Assembly: GCF_031460495.1 (NCBI RefSeq)
Contig: NZ_JAVKTS010000002.1
Coordinates: forward strand, 613,332-677,331
Direction: 5' to 3'
Origin: Tissierella sp.
Lineage (GTDB): Bacteria; Bacillota; Clostridia; Tissierellales; Tissierellaceae
Length of the DNA stretch: 64,000 nt
Part shown: in pieces, positions 17,566 to 28,160 of the stretch
How the letters are laid out: each line of letters begins with the position of its first letter
How positions within the stretch are numbered: the stretch's first letter is position 1
Position numbers and translations under genes: made by a program
Notes under the pieces: model-generated
Seen by the model: only the letters and a program-made list of their open reading frames with translations
Database searches by the model: none
Told to the model about the DNA's origin: nothing

Positions 17566-18495
17566 TTATTCTAGTATAATGTTTGTTTCTATAGAATTTC
17601 CCTTTAAATATTCTGATACTCCCATCCTTTTCTTTCCAGGAAATTGTAACTCTTCTATTATTATTGTCTTATCTGAAGTATTTACATAAATCCCTTCATT
17701 ATTCACCTTAACTATTTCTCCATTTTTACCATCTTTAAATTTATTAATTAAACTCACTTTATGAATTTTTATTATTTCTTCTTTATATTTGGTATATGCA
17801 GATGGCCATGGTTTTAATCCCCTTACTAAGTTGTAAATATATTGACTACTATCATTCCAATTTATTCTACCCATCTCTTTATACAGCATAGAAGCATAGG
17901 TAGATAAATCATCGTTTTGCGGAGTTTTTTTTATCACACCACTCTTTAGACCTTGTAATGCTTCTATTATTAGTTTTCCACCTAAATCTGATAGTTTGTC
18001 ATGGATAACTTGAGCATCATCATTTACATCAATATCGATTGATTCCCACAATAGCATATCACCAGTATCTAATCCCTCTTCCATTTCCATAATTGTAACA
18101 CCTGTTTCAGTTTCACCATTAATTATTGCCCAATTAATAGGGGCTGCACCTCTATACTTAGGCAATAATGATGCATGAACATTATAACAACCGTATCTAG
18201 GAATATCTAAGATATCTTTTTTAAGTATTTGACCATAAGCAACAACTACAATAAAGTCAGGATTTATCTCCTTAATTCTATCAATTGTTTCCTTATCATT
18301 TACAGAACTAGGTTGATAAACTTCTAACCCTAAATTTAAAGCCATCTCCTTAACAGGAGTATATTGTATCTTCTTTCCTCTACCTTTTGGCTTATCTTGC
18401 TGGGTAATAACTAAATCTATAGAAAACCTATTATCATATAGGGCTTTTAGTGTAGAAACTGAGAATTCTGGTGTTCCCATAAAAACAATCTTCAT
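17566..18495 (-). CDS. fmt: Methionyl-tRNA formyltransferase
   Basis: This enzyme formylates initiator Met-tRNA with 10-formyltetrahydrofolate. The 309-residue protein begins MKIVFMGTPEFSV and shows the catalytic block HASLLPKYRGAAPINWAI and ETGVTIMEM with Asp in the EEGLDTGD region, then the C-terminal tRNA-binding domain. I choose ATG at 18495, preceded by GAGGTG; an in-frame GTG at 18510 would overlap the end of def. It is one base downstream of def, the conserved def-fmt pair. Confidence 0.97.
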   Translation of the reverse strand: MKIVFMGTPEFSVSTLKALYDNRFSIDLVITQQDKPKGRGKKIQYTPVKEMALNLGLEVYQPSSVNDKETIDRIKEINPDFIVVVAYGQILKKDILDIPRYGCYNVHASLLPKYRGAAPINWAIINGETETGVTIMEMEEGLDTGDMLLWESIDIDVNDDAQVIHDKLSDLGGKLIIEALQGLKSGVIKKTPQNDDLSTYASMLYKEMGRINWNDSSQYIYNLVRGLKPWPSAYTKYKEEIIKIHKVSLINKFKDGKNGEIVKVNNEGIYVNTSDKTIIIEELQFPGKKRMGVSEYLKGNSIETNIILE

Positions 18496-18496
18496 A

Positions 18497-18982
18497 TTAC
18501 ACCTCTTCACTTAACTCTTCATCATCTTCTTCTAATACTACTTCATCTATTATTTTATCAGTATATAATATACCATCTAAGTGATCTATTTCGTGACAAA
18601 TAGCTCTTGCTAATAAACCATTTCCTTCTAGATGTTTCTCATTGCCTTCCACATCCATATATTTTATCCTAACCCACTCCGGCCTATCTACTGTACCTGA
18701 ACGACCAGGTACAGACAAACATCCTTCTATATCAATAACTTGGCCTTTAACTTCAATTAATTCAGGATTTAATAATTTTATTGGTCCTTCTCCAACATCA
18801 ATAACTACAGCCCTTCTAAGAATACCTATCTGTGGAGCTGCCAATCCTACACCTTCAGCTTCATTCATTGTATCTACCATATCATCTAAAAGGATCTTTA
18901 TTCTCTCTGTGACTTCTGTTATAGCCTTTGACTTTTTTCTGAGAATAGGATCCCCAGATATTCTTATCTCTCGTAATGCCAT
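18497..18982 (-). CDS. def: Peptide deformylase
   Basis: This metalloenzyme removes the N-formyl group from new proteins. The 161-residue length is normal. All three motifs are present: GVGLAAPQIG at 44-53, EGCLSVPG with Cys88, and HEIDHLDG with His130, Glu131 and His134. The acidic C-terminal tail (VVLEEDDEELSEEV) is slightly longer than minimal forms. It follows priA by 11 bases and precedes fmt. Confidence 0.97.
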   Translation of the reverse strand: MALREIRISGDPILRKKSKAITEVTERIKILLDDMVDTMNEAEGVGLAAPQIGILRRAVVIDVGEGPIKLLNPELIEVKGQVIDIEGCLSVPGRSGTVDRPEWVRIKYMDVEGNEKHLEGNGLLARAICHEIDHLDGILYTDKIIDEVVLEEDDEELSEEV

Positions 18983-18993
18983 TTATTTTCCTC

Positions 18994-21465
18994 CTATAAT
19001 ATAGAATTTGGATCAATATCAATACTAAATTTCACATCTTCAACATTTAATTTATACTCATTTAATATACATACCCTTTTCAGTATTGCTTTCAAACTTT
19101 CAATAAATTCTTTATTAGATTTTATTAGTATTTGCCATCTGAAATTGTTTTTAATTTTCTCTAATGGAGCAGGATATGGACCTATAATATAATTATCTAA
19201 TTCCGATTTTTCAATCCATGTTGACTCATTTATAAGTAAATTATATACTTGTTTTGATACTATTTCCACCTTATTATTATTTTCTCCATATATTAACAAG
19301 CTGATTATATGAATAAAAGGTGGATATAGGAATTCTTTTCTTAGATTAACCTCAGTTTTATAGAATTCTTTGTAATTATGATCTTTTGAAAACTTTATAC
19401 TATAATGTTCAGGATTATAAGTTTGAAGTATAACCTCACCACTATAATCGCCTCTTCCTGCCCTTCCTGCCACTTGTGTAACTAACTGGAAAGCACGTTC
19501 AGGAGATCTAAAATCGGGTAAGTTTAATGTAATATCTGCAGCTATAATACCAACTAATGTTACATTCTCAAAATCTAATCCCTTAGCTATCATCTGGGTA
19601 CCAATTAAAATATCTATCTGACCATTCTTCATATCCATTAGCATATTCTCATAGCTACCTTTTTTTGTCGTTGTATCCATATCCATTCTAGCTACTCTTG
19701 CATCGGGAAACAACTCTTTTGTAAGAGATTCTACTTGTTCTGTCCCTACTCCAAAGTATTTAATATAATTACTTTTACAGACTGGACACATTGTAGGTGG
19801 GTTAATGGATAATCCACAATAATGACATCTTAATCTATTAATATTTCTATGATAGGTCATTGAAATGTCACAATTATCACATTTGACAACATAACCGCAT
19901 TTTCTACAAGATACAAATGTAGAAAAACCTCTTCTATTTAGAAATAATATTATCTGTTTATTTATATTTAGATTTTCTTTTATTGAATTATAAAGTTCTT
20001 TGCTAAATATGGATTTATTTCCATTATTTAATTCATCCCTCATATCAACAACCTTAACTTCAGGCAAGAGGTAATTATTAACTCTTTCATCTAATTCTAA
20101 TAAAACAATATCCCCATTCAGACTACTGTAATAAGATTCTAAAGATGGAGTAGCCGAACCTAGAACTAAATAAGCACCTTCAATATCACATCTCTTACCT
20201 CCAACCTCAATGGTATTATACTTAGGATTTTGAGATGATTTATATGTTGTTTCATGTTCTTCATCAATAATTATAAGCCCAAGATTTTGGCATGGAGCAA
20301 ACACTGCTGATCTAGCCCCTACAACTATTTTAACCTTACCTTCCTTTATCCTCCTCCATTGATCAAATCTTTCTCCATAAGACAACTTGCTGTGTAATAC
20401 AGCAACTAAATCCCCAAATCTTCCAACAAAACGATCAATAGTTTGCGGGGTTAGAGATATCTCTGGTACGAGAATAATCGAAGTTTTCCCCTTTTTTATC
20501 ATTTCTTCAACAAGTTGTAAGTAAATCTCAGTCTTTCCACTTCCAGTGACACCATTAATTAAAAACTTGTTCTTGCTACTTTTTCCATTAAAAGCATCAA
20601 CAATTTTATCAAATACTATTCTCTGTTTTGTAGATAATATATGTTTTTTGTAGTATTTTATTTCTTTGCTGATTGGATTTCTATTAACTTCCTTATTGTA
20701 TATCTCTAATAAACCTTTTTTCTCAATGGATCTAATTGTAGAAAGTGAAGTATTCATTTTTTCTGAAAACTCCTTGAAAGAGATATCTTTTCTTTCATAA
20801 AGGAATTCTATAAGCTCTTTTTGTTTTATAGCTCTAGTCCCGATGATAGAATACATATCCTGTAGAGATAAATCTGCATTTAATATTTTAACCCACTTTT
20901 CATATTTTTTTTCTATAGTGGTTTTTATATCTAAGCTAGTTGTTATTACTCCTTTTTCTTCTAAGTTATTAAGTATTTCATTGATATTTGGAATACTTAG
21001 ATTTCTCTTCAAATCCTCCAATAATACTTTGCCTCTCGTCTTCAAATAGTAAATTATTTTTGTTCCCTCATTACTTATATCATTAATAGAACTTTCATTA
21101 CTAAGTTCTATAAAGGTATTTACTTCTTTGAAATCACCTGGTGGTAAAACTGTTTGAAAAGCATCAAGATAAGATGATAAATAGCTATCCCTCATCCATT
21201 TACTTAAATCAATCAATGATTTTGATACTAAAGGTTTATCATCCAATACATCCACGACATTTTTAAGCTTATACTTTTCATCACAAGTATCTAAAATATT
21301 TATTACAATACCTTTGATTAGCTTATTCCCCTTACCAAATGGTACAACTACTCTCATACCCTCTTTGACGGAATTTATTAGCTCACTTTCAAGAACATAA
21401 GTAAAGGGTTTGTCCACTTGTGATGCTTTGTTGTCTACTATTATCTGTGCATATTTTTTTTCCAA
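18994..21465 (-). CDS. priA: Primosomal replication restart helicase PriA
   Basis: This 3'-5' helicase reloads the replisome at repaired forks. Motifs are Walker A GVTGSGKTEIYL and DEEH, and a zinc region of eight cysteines in four CxxC pairs (CRKC, CDNC, CHYC, CPVC). GTQMIAKGLDFENV and AGRAGRGDYSGEV follow. I choose TTG at 21465, nine bases after AAAGGA; the ATG at 21474 directly abuts that Shine-Dalgarno. This gives 823 residues beginning at the conserved KKYAQIIVD. A palindrome at the coaBC end lies just upstream. Confidence 0.96.
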   Translation of the reverse strand: MEKKYAQIIVDNKASQVDKPFTYVLESELINSVKEGMRVVVPFGKGNKLIKGIVINILDTCDEKYKLKNVVDVLDDKPLVSKSLIDLSKWMRDSYLSSYLDAFQTVLPPGDFKEVNTFIELSNESSINDISNEGTKIIYYLKTRGKVLLEDLKRNLSIPNINEILNNLEEKGVITTSLDIKTTIEKKYEKWVKILNADLSLQDMYSIIGTRAIKQKELIEFLYERKDISFKEFSEKMNTSLSTIRSIEKKGLLEIYNKEVNRNPISKEIKYYKKHILSTKQRIVFDKIVDAFNGKSSKNKFLINGVTGSGKTEIYLQLVEEMIKKGKTSIILVPEISLTPQTIDRFVGRFGDLVAVLHSKLSYGERFDQWRRIKEGKVKIVVGARSAVFAPCQNLGLIIIDEEHETTYKSSQNPKYNTIEVGGKRCDIEGAYLVLGSATPSLESYYSSLNGDIVLLELDERVNNYLLPEVKVVDMRDELNNGNKSIFSKELYNSIKENLNINKQIILFLNRRGFSTFVSCRKCGYVVKCDNCDISMTYHRNINRLRCHYCGLSINPPTMCPVCKSNYIKYFGVGTEQVESLTKELFPDARVARMDMDTTTKKGSYENMLMDMKNGQIDILIGTQMIAKGLDFENVTLVGIIAADITLNLPDFRSPERAFQLVTQVAGRAGRGDYSGEVILQTYNPEHYSIKFSKDHNYKEFYKTEVNLRKEFLYPPFIHIISLLIYGENNNKVEIVSKQVYNLLINESTWIEKSELDNYIIGPYPAPLEKIKNNFRWQILIKSNKEFIESLKAILKRVCILNEYKLNVEDVKFSIDIDPNSIL

Positions 21466-21495
21466 GTATATCATTCCTTTTATATGTGAAAATTA

Positions 21496-21521
21496 AAAGC
21501 TAGATAATATTATCTAGCTTT
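21496..21521 (-). terminator. Palindromic hairpin at the end of coaBC, possible weak terminator
   Basis: AAAGCTAGATA and TATCTAGCTTT form a perfect 11-pair stem around ATAT, overlapping the coaBC stop codon. On the minus strand it is followed by a broken T-rich stretch. The stem is A/T-rich, so termination may be partial. Confidence 0.55.
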
Positions 21522-22721
21522 ATTCTCTAATATATATAATACCTTATCCAATATGACTCTTGCAACTTCCTTTTTATCCATTATTGGATAAGGAGTAGAC
21601 TTTCCTTCATCATCAATAATACTGATAATGTTTGTATCCACATTGAATCCTGCCCCTTCTTTAGTTACATCATTAGCCACAATAAAATCCAAATTCTTTT
21701 TTCTCAACTTTTCAATGGCATATTCGTGAATATTGTCTGTTTCAGCAGCAAAGCCTACCATTACTTGCTTATCTTTTTTCTCTCCAAAATACGCGGCTAT
21801 ATCAGGGTTTTTAATGTATTTTATAAGCAATTCATCCTTTTCATCAGCCTTTTTCTTTATCTTAACAGTACTAACTGTCTCCGGTCGATAATCAACTGGT
21901 GCGGCAGATTTAATCAATACATCACATGAATCAAAATGTTTAGATACAGCCTTTAACATATCTTCAGTAGTTTTTATATTAATTATCTTAGCTCCCTTAG
22001 GTGGTGTTAGTGATGTAGGTCCTGTAATTAAAATAACCTCGGCGCCTCTATCTACAGCCTCTTTAGCTATGCTATATCCCATTTTCCCACTGGAGTAATT
22101 AGTCATATATCTTACAGGATCCAATGGCTCTATAGTTGGACCTGCAGTAATAATTATTTTTTTATTAATTAAATCTTTCTGTATGTCATTGCTAATAAGA
22201 TACTCAACAATGTCAATAGGCTCAGCCATCTTACCTTCACCATAATCACCACATGCAAGTAAGCCTACTCCTGGTTGGATAAATTCATATCCTAATTCTT
22301 TTAATTTATTTATATTTGATTTTACTATAGGATTGTTATACATAGCAGTATTCATTGCTGGAGCAAAAATAATCTTAGCAGTAGATGCCATTATTACAGT
22401 TGTCAATAAATTATCAGCTATACCATTAGCTATTTTGCCAATAGTATTTGCTGTTGCAGGTGCGACTAAAATAATATCAGCTTTCTGTGCTAAAGATATA
22501 TGCTCAACATCATAACTAGTAATTTCATTAAACATTTTCTTATGAACAACATTTCCAGACATAGTTTGAAATGTCAAAGGAGTAACAAATTCCATTGCTC
22601 CTTCAGTCATTACCACCTCTACATTCGCATGTTGCTTTTTAAGTCTGCTTACTAAGTCAACTGCTTTATATACTGCAATTCCACCAGTAACTCCTAATAC
22701 TATGGTTTTTCCTTTTAACAT
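21510..22721 (-). CDS. coaBC: Bifunctional phosphopantothenoylcysteine synthetase/decarboxylase
   Basis: This protein carries two CoA-pathway steps, joining cysteine to phosphopantothenate and decarboxylating the product. In 403 residues the N-terminal CoaC flavodoxin-like domain has GGIAVYK, a catalytic His in DVEHISLAQ, PAMNTAMY and ACGDYGEGKM. The C-terminal CoaB domain has GPTIEPLDPVRY, NYSSGKMG and the KIKKK substrate loop. It is ten bases downstream of rpoZ, as in Bacillus. Together with CoaD it covers most of the route to dephospho-CoA in this window. Confidence 0.97.
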   Translation of the reverse strand: MLKGKTIVLGVTGGIAVYKAVDLVSRLKKQHANVEVVMTEGAMEFVTPLTFQTMSGNVVHKKMFNEITSYDVEHISLAQKADIILVAPATANTIGKIANGIADNLLTTVIMASTAKIIFAPAMNTAMYNNPIVKSNINKLKELGYEFIQPGVGLLACGDYGEGKMAEPIDIVEYLISNDIQKDLINKKIIITAGPTIEPLDPVRYMTNYSSGKMGYSIAKEAVDRGAEVILITGPTSLTPPKGAKIINIKTTEDMLKAVSKHFDSCDVLIKSAAPVDYRPETVSTVKIKKKADEKDELLIKYIKNPDIAAYFGEKKDKQVMVGFAAETDNIHEYAIEKLRKKNLDFIVANDVTKEGAGFNVDTNIISIIDDEGKSTPYPIMDKKEVARVILDKVLYILENKAR

Positions 22722-22731
22722 ATTATCCCTC

Positions 22732-22941
22732 CTACTTAATACTGTTTATAGGTGGTCTGGTATAAGTTATCTTTCCTTCTATTACCTCTTCCAATGCAAT
22801 ACTAACTGGTTTTTTAGAGGATGTATTAACTAAAGGTACTGCTCCTTCAATAATTTGTCTAGCTCTTTTAGATGTAAGCATTACTAAGGTATATCTACTA
22901 TCTCCTCTTTCAGCTAATTCAATAAAAGATGGATTTAACAT
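22732..22941 (-). CDS. rpoZ: RNA polymerase omega subunit
   Basis: This 69-residue small RNA polymerase subunit assists beta' folding. MLNPSFIELAERGDSRYTLV and TSKRARQI match the family. Conserved gmk-rpoZ-coaBC order supports the call; it starts one base after gmk ends. The C-terminus (KPVSIALEEVIEGKITY) is intact. Confidence 0.95.
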   Translation of the reverse strand: MLNPSFIELAERGDSRYTLVMLTSKRARQIIEGAVPLVNTSSKKPVSIALEEVIEGKITYTRPPINSIK

Positions 22942-22942
22942 A

Positions 22943-23557
22943 TTATCTTCCTCCTTGAGAAATTACTTTATTTTTTATATCTGAATGCCTTTTCACTCTT
23001 AGCTTTTCAGCTCTAATAATAGTTTCTATATCTGATACAGCCTCTTCTATCTTATCATTCACCACAAAATAATCATATTTTCCAACAAAGTCAAGTTCCT
23101 TAAATGCATTTTCAAATCTTCTATTTATATCTTCTTCTGTTTCAGTACCTCTTTTTATTATTCTATTTTTTAATTCCTCCATGGTAGGTGGTAGTAGGAA
23201 AATAAAAACAGCTTCAGAATAATTATTCTTCACTTGTAGAGCTCCTTGTACATCGATTTCAAGTAATACAATTTCTCCTTTTTCTACCTCTTCACTTACA
23301 AATCCTCTAGGAGTACCATAGTAATTTGTATGAACATATGCATGTTCTAGAAATTCATCATTTTCAACCATGGATTCAAACTTATTCTTCTCAATAAAAA
23401 AGTAGTTTTCCCCTTCAACTTCTCCAATTCTTGGTTTTCTTGTTGTAGCAGATACAGAATAGAGAATGTCACTATTTCTATTTAACAATTCTTTACATAC
23501 GGTTCCTTTTCCAGTCCCTGCTGGTCCAGAAATAATCAATAAAAAGCCTTTTGCCAT
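22943..23557 (-). CDS. gmk: Guanylate kinase
   Basis: This enzyme phosphorylates GMP/dGMP to GDP/dGDP. The 204-residue protein has P-loop SGPAGTGKGT at about 9-18, then SATTRKPRIGEVEGENYFF and LLEIDVQGA. The start is ATG at 23557, eight bases after AAGGTGG; an in-frame GTG at 23569 is inside that site. It lies between remA and rpoZ as in Bacillus. In Firmicutes this enzyme can be a target of (p)ppGpp, made by the RelA encoded at 49-51 kb; that link is family knowledge. Confidence 0.96.
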   Translation of the reverse strand: MAKGFLLIISGPAGTGKGTVCKELLNRNSDILYSVSATTRKPRIGEVEGENYFFIEKNKFESMVENDEFLEHAYVHTNYYGTPRGFVSEEVEKGEIVLLEIDVQGALQVKNNYSEAVFIFLLPPTMEELKNRIIKRGTETEEDINRRFENAFKELDFVGKYDYFVVNDKIEEAVSDIETIIRAEKLRVKRHSDIKNKVISQGGR

Positions 23558-23577
23558 TTTTTTCACCACCTTTTATA

Positions 23578-23835
23578 TTAATCTGCATTTTCTTCCTTAT
23601 CAGCGAATCTATGAGCTATTGTCTCTGGCTGTATAGGAATTAGAATTATATGTTGACTATCAGTAACAATAACAGCCCTCGTCCTTCTTCCATAGGTAGC
23701 ATCTATTAAAAGTCCTTTTTCTCTTGCTTCCTGAATTAATCTTTTAATTGGAGCAGACTCTGGACTTACAACTGAAATTATTCTATTTGCAGAAACAATA
23801 TTACCAAATCCTATATTAATTAATTTTATTGACAT
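23578..23835 (-). CDS. remA: RemA-family DNA-binding regulator (DUF370)
   Basis: This 85-residue protein belongs to the RemA/YlzA family, which in Bacillus activates biofilm matrix operons by binding DNA as a ring-shaped oligomer. The [18 protein letters not shown] start and [18 protein letters not shown] block are typical. It lies between yicC and gmk, its conserved place. The DNA targets here are unknown; the family is widespread, including in species without the Bacillus matrix genes. Confidence 0.93.
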   Translation of the reverse strand: MSIKLINIGFGNIVSANRIISVVSPESAPIKRLIQEAREKGLLIDATYGRRTRAVIVTDSQHIILIPIQPETIAHRFADKEENAD

Positions 23836-23849
23836 AATAGCCTCCTTAT

Positions 23850-24731
23850 TTACTCAACATTTTGAACTTGCTCTCTAATTTTTTCAATTTCTGACTTTAA
23901 CTCTACCACATTCTGTGAAATGACAATATCATTAGCTTTTGAACCAATGGTATTTACTTCCCTATTCATCTCTTGTATTAAGAAATCAAGTTTTCTTCCA
24001 ACTGCATCTTTTTCTTTTAGGATCGATATAAACTGTTTAATATGACTCTTTAGCCTTACTATTTCTTCATTAATATTACTTTTATCAGCAAAAAATACAA
24101 CTTCATAATTCAATTTATCTTCATCCAAACTCCCATTATTTTCTAAAAGTTCATTGATTCGTTCCTTGAGTTTATCTCTATATTCAAGGACTACTAAAGG
24201 AGATCTTTTTTCAATTTCAATCACTTTATCTTCGATTATACTTAACTTCGATACCATATCATTTTTTAATTCTTCACCCTCAACCGACTTCATACCAACT
24301 ATATCCAATAGTGCAATATCTAATGCATTCTTCAAAGAATCCCAGATAATATCTTCATCTAATTCCTTTCTTTCAGTTTTTATAATTTCAGATAAACCTA
24401 AAATATTATTTAATCTAATATTATCTTCTATATTCAATTCTAAAGCCAGTTCTTCCAGAGCAGCTTTATACACTTTAGCTAATGGTATATCAACTTTAAT
24501 CCCTATAGCTGAATCATTAATATACTCTAAATTAACATATACATCAACCTTACCTCTATTAATCTGAGTTTTAATTATTTTTTTAATACTTTCCTCCAAA
24601 TAACCAATATGTCTAGGCATCTTAACTATAATGTCATTGTATCTATGATTAACAGCTCTTATTTCAACCTTAAAATTGTAAAGATTATTTCCAAACTCTC
24701 CTCTCCCAAATCCTGTCATACTCTTAACCAT
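23850..24731 (-). CDS. yicC: YicC/YloC family endoribonuclease
   Basis: Beginning [13 protein letters not shown], the signature YicC N-terminus, this 293-residue protein ends with the DUF1732 domain ([20 protein letters not shown]). E. coli YicC is an endoribonuclease affecting small-RNA turnover. ATG at 24731 is nine bases after AAAGGAG; an upstream in-frame ATG at 24740 touches that site. It heads the yicC-remA-gmk-rpoZ-coaBC unit and diverges from rqcH. Confidence 0.93.
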   Translation of the reverse strand: MVKSMTGFGRGEFGNNLYNFKVEIRAVNHRYNDIIVKMPRHIGYLEESIKKIIKTQINRGKVDVYVNLEYINDSAIGIKVDIPLAKVYKAALEELALELNIEDNIRLNNILGLSEIIKTERKELDEDIIWDSLKNALDIALLDIVGMKSVEGEELKNDMVSKLSIIEDKVIEIEKRSPLVVLEYRDKLKERINELLENNGSLDEDKLNYEVVFFADKSNINEEIVRLKSHIKQFISILKEKDAVGRKLDFLIQEMNREVNTIGSKANDIVISQNVVELKSEIEKIREQVQNVE

Positions 24732-24867
24732 TTTACACATCTCCTTTAACTTCTACTATAGTCTTAATGTAGGATTATATATCTAAAACTAATATTAAGC
24801 TACTAATTATTAAATATTTTTAATATCTGTCTTCTGCCTATTTGTTGTTTATAATTTCATAATATAG

Positions 24868-24876
24868 TGGTATACT
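24868..24876 (+). promoter_or_regulatory. Extended -10 promoter of rqcH
   Basis: TGGTATACT at 24868-24876 matches the TGnTATAAT extended -10 form about 35 bases upstream of the rqcH start. No good -35 is visible at the right distance. Confidence 0.45.
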
Positions 24877-24910
24877 CATTTAGTAGCTTATTTTAATTGG
24901 AGGAATTAAT

Positions 24911-26683
24911 ATGTCATTTGATGGAATTGTAACAAAATCAGTAGTTCACGAATTGAAAGATTTAATATTGGGAGGACGAGTTGACAAGATATATCAACAG
25001 GAAAAAGATGAAATTTTAATATATGTCCATAATAAAGGCTTTAATTATAAATTAGTTATATCCGCTAGTAGTAATAATCCAAGAATATATATAACTCAAT
25101 ATACTAAAAAGAACCCTACTACTCCGCCAATGTTTTGTATGTTGTTAAGAAAACATATATTAGGAGGGATAATATTAAATATTGAACAATTTAATATGGA
25201 TAGAGTGGTTTTTATTGATGTATCTGCTATAGATGAATTAGGTCAACCTACTGAAAAGAGATTAATCATAGAGATAATGGGCAAACACAGCAATATTATT
25301 TTAGCAGACAAATTTTCACTTAAAATTATAGATTCTGTAAAGAGAGTATATGAAGATATGAGTAGAGTAAGACAGATCTTACCTGGTATGTCCTACGAAT
25401 ATCCGCCAATACAGGGTAAAACAAATCCTTTATTAAGTACGAGAGAAGACTTCTACGCCCTAATAAAGGCATCAAATAACAACTTAGCAGTTTATAAGTT
25501 TTTTTACTTCAACTTTGTTGGCCTAAGCCCATTGATAAGTAGAGAAATCTGTTTTGATGCTGAGGTAGATATTGATCGAGTTTTAGGAAGCCTAGATGAG
25601 GATATAATAAATTGTTTATTTTTATCATTTAATAAATTTATAAATCTAATAAAAAATAATACTTTTACCCCTGTTACAATATTCTCTAATAATGATTCAG
25701 AAATATTGGCTTTCCATGCATTGGATATTAATCAATTTGGTTCACAAAATAAAACCTATTGCGATTCTATTTCGAAAATACTTGATAATTATTTTCGAAG
25801 TAAGGACACTCTTGATAGAATAGGTCAAAAATCACATTCAATAAAAAAATCTATTCAAGTAAAACTTGATAGAACCTTAAACAAATTAGGGAAGCAAAAA
25901 GAAGAACTTTTCCAATCTCAAGAAAGAGAAATTTATAAAGTATATGCAGATTTAATATCAGCTAATCTCCATAAAATTCCTAAAAGTGTTGATGAAATTA
26001 GTCTTGAAAACTTTTATGATGAAAATATGAGTTTACTAGTAGTTCCTTTAGATATTAAGCTAACTCCCGCAGCAAATGCACAAAAATACTATAAAAAATA
26101 TTCAAAATTAAAGAATGCTCATTTACTATTGGAGGAACAGATACCAGATACCGAAAATGAAATATCTTATTTAGAGAATGTTCTTATGAGCATAGAAAAT
26201 TCTACAGAAATAGAAGAACTAGATGAAATAAAAGAAGAGTTGATTAAAGAAGGATATATTAAAGGATCTATTAAGAAGAGAAAAAAGGAAGAGCTTATCT
26301 CTAAACCATATAATTATCTTTCTGTTGACGGTTTTAATATTTATGTGGGAAAAAATAATAAGCAAAATGATTACCTTACACTAAAATTATCCCACAAGGA
26401 AGACATTTGGATGCATGTACAAAATATGCCAGGTAGTCATGTAATAATAGAGAAAAGCGGAAAAAATATTCCTAATTCCACATTAGAGGAAGCAGCCATT
26501 CTGGCAGCTTACTATAGTAAAGGGAAAAATTCAAACCATGTCCCAATTGACTATACTGAAAGAAAAAATGTTAAGAAACCCAAAAATGCAAAATTAGGAA
26601 TGGTAATATATGATAATTACAAAACCATATCTGTAAATCCATCTAAGGATTTAATTAATAAAATCAAAAAGGTAGAAATCTAA
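24911..26683 (+). CDS. rqcH: Rqc2-homolog RqcH (NFACT/FbpA family)
   Basis: RqcH recruits tRNA-Ala to obstructed 50S subunits and adds C-terminal alanine tails that mark stalled peptides for degradation. The 590 residues show the NFACT-N domain (FDGIVTKSVVHEL, GGRVDKIYQQ), a helical coiled-coil middle (about 300-450), and the NFACT-R domain with IYVGKNNKQND and DIWMHVQNMPGSHVII. Older annotations call it fibronectin-binding protein. It is the only long plus-strand gene in this region and is monocistronic, ending in a terminator shared with pyrR. Confidence 0.95.
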   Translation: MSFDGIVTKSVVHELKDLILGGRVDKIYQQEKDEILIYVHNKGFNYKLVISASSNNPRIYITQYTKKNPTTPPMFCMLLRKHILGGIILNIEQFNMDRVVFIDVSAIDELGQPTEKRLIIEIMGKHSNIILADKFSLKIIDSVKRVYEDMSRVRQILPGMSYEYPPIQGKTNPLLSTREDFYALIKASNNNLAVYKFFYFNFVGLSPLISREICFDAEVDIDRVLGSLDEDIINCLFLSFNKFINLIKNNTFTPVTIFSNNDSEILAFHALDINQFGSQNKTYCDSISKILDNYFRSKDTLDRIGQKSHSIKKSIQVKLDRTLNKLGKQKEELFQSQEREIYKVYADLISANLHKIPKSVDEISLENFYDENMSLLVVPLDIKLTPAANAQKYYKKYSKLKNAHLLLEEQIPDTENEISYLENVLMSIENSTEIEELDEIKEELIKEGYIKGSIKKRKKEELISKPYNYLSVDGFNIYVGKNNKQNDYLTLKLSHKEDIWMHVQNMPGSHVIIEKSGKNIPNSTLEEAAILAAYYSKGKNSNHVPIDYTERKNVKKPKNAKLGMVIYDNYKTISVNPSKDLINKIKKVEI

Positions 26684-26694
26684 TTTCTACCTTT

Positions 26695-26696
<2 letters not shown>
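26666..26696. terminator. Bidirectional terminator shared by rqcH and pyrR
   Basis: GGTAGAAAT and ATTTCTACC pair around CTA, with AAAAA before and TTTTT after, so it reads as a terminator on both strands. The rqcH stop (26681-26683) lies in the hairpin and the pyrR stop (26695-26697) at the edge of the T-tract. Confidence 0.9.
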
Positions 26697-27225
<529 letters not shown>

Positions 27226-27233
27226 CTAAATCC

Positions 27234-28151
27234 CTACTTCCTTTTATTCTCTAAAACTTTAATAATATTGTTAAAATACTCAGGTAAATCAATTTCAAAT
27301 TTCATGTATTCTCCATTTGAAGGATGATTAAAACCCAACCTAGTAGCATGTAACATTTGTTTATCTAAACCAAATTCATTCTTACATCTAGAGTATACAG
27401 GATCACCAACTACAGGGTGATTTATATGAGCCATATGTACTCTGATCTGGTGCGTTCGCCCTGTTTCCAATTTAACTTCTGCCAAAGTGTAATTATTATA
27501 TCTGTTTAATACTTTATAATGAGTTATAGCATCTTTGCTATTTTTATTAGTTACAGTCATTTTCTTTCTATCATTTGCATGTCTGCCTATAGGAGCATTA
27601 ATTATTCCTTCATCATTAGAAAGTACTCCATGAACTAAAGCTGTATATACTCTTTTAATTTTCCTAGCTTTTAAATCTTCTGATAAGATTCTATGTGCTT
27701 TATCATTTTTAGCAACTATTAACAATCCTGATGTATCTTTATCCAATCTATGTACTATACCAGGTCTGATAATGCCATTAATAGAAGATAAGCTATCAAT
27801 ATGAAATAATAATGCATTGACTAAAGTGCCAGTATAATTACCTGGAGCTGGATGAACAACCATATCTTGTGACTTATTAATTAAAACAACATCACTATCC
27901 TCATAAACAATTTCTAAGGGTAAATCCTCGGGAATTATTTCTAATTTCTTAGGCTCTGGTAATTGTACTCTTATAAAATCCCCTTCTTTAACGGAATAAC
28001 TAGCTTTCATTATTTTATCATTTACATAAACTAAACCATCTTTTATCAACTTCTGTACATAGGACCTAGATACTTCATCTAATTCTTTTGCAATATAAGC
28101 ATCTAGCCTTTCAGAATCATCTTCATCAACATATATTTGGATAGTATCCAT
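27234..28151 (-). CDS. rluD: Pseudouridine synthase, RluA/RluD family
   Basis: This 305-residue protein has an N-terminal S4 RNA-binding domain (RLDAYIAKEL through residue 75 or so) and a pseudouridine synthase domain with the catalytic Asp in HRLDKDTSGLLIVAK, then LETGRTHQIRVHM. It probably modifies 23S rRNA positions near 1911/1915/1917 (E. coli numbering), though substrate choice within the family cannot be read from sequence alone. It is nine bases after lspA, a common Firmicutes pairing. Confidence 0.93.
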   Translation of the reverse strand: MDTIQIYVDEDDSERLDAYIAKELDEVSRSYVQKLIKDGLVYVNDKIMKASYSVKEGDFIRVQLPEPKKLEIIPEDLPLEIVYEDSDVVLINKSQDMVVHPAPGNYTGTLVNALLFHIDSLSSINGIIRPGIVHRLDKDTSGLLIVAKNDKAHRILSEDLKARKIKRVYTALVHGVLSNDEGIINAPIGRHANDRKKMTVTNKNSKDAITHYKVLNRYNNYTLAEVKLETGRTHQIRVHMAHINHPVVGDPVYSRCKNEFGLDKQMLHATRLGFNHPSNGEYMKFEIDLPEYFNNIIKVLENKRK

Positions 28152-28160
28152 TATTACCTC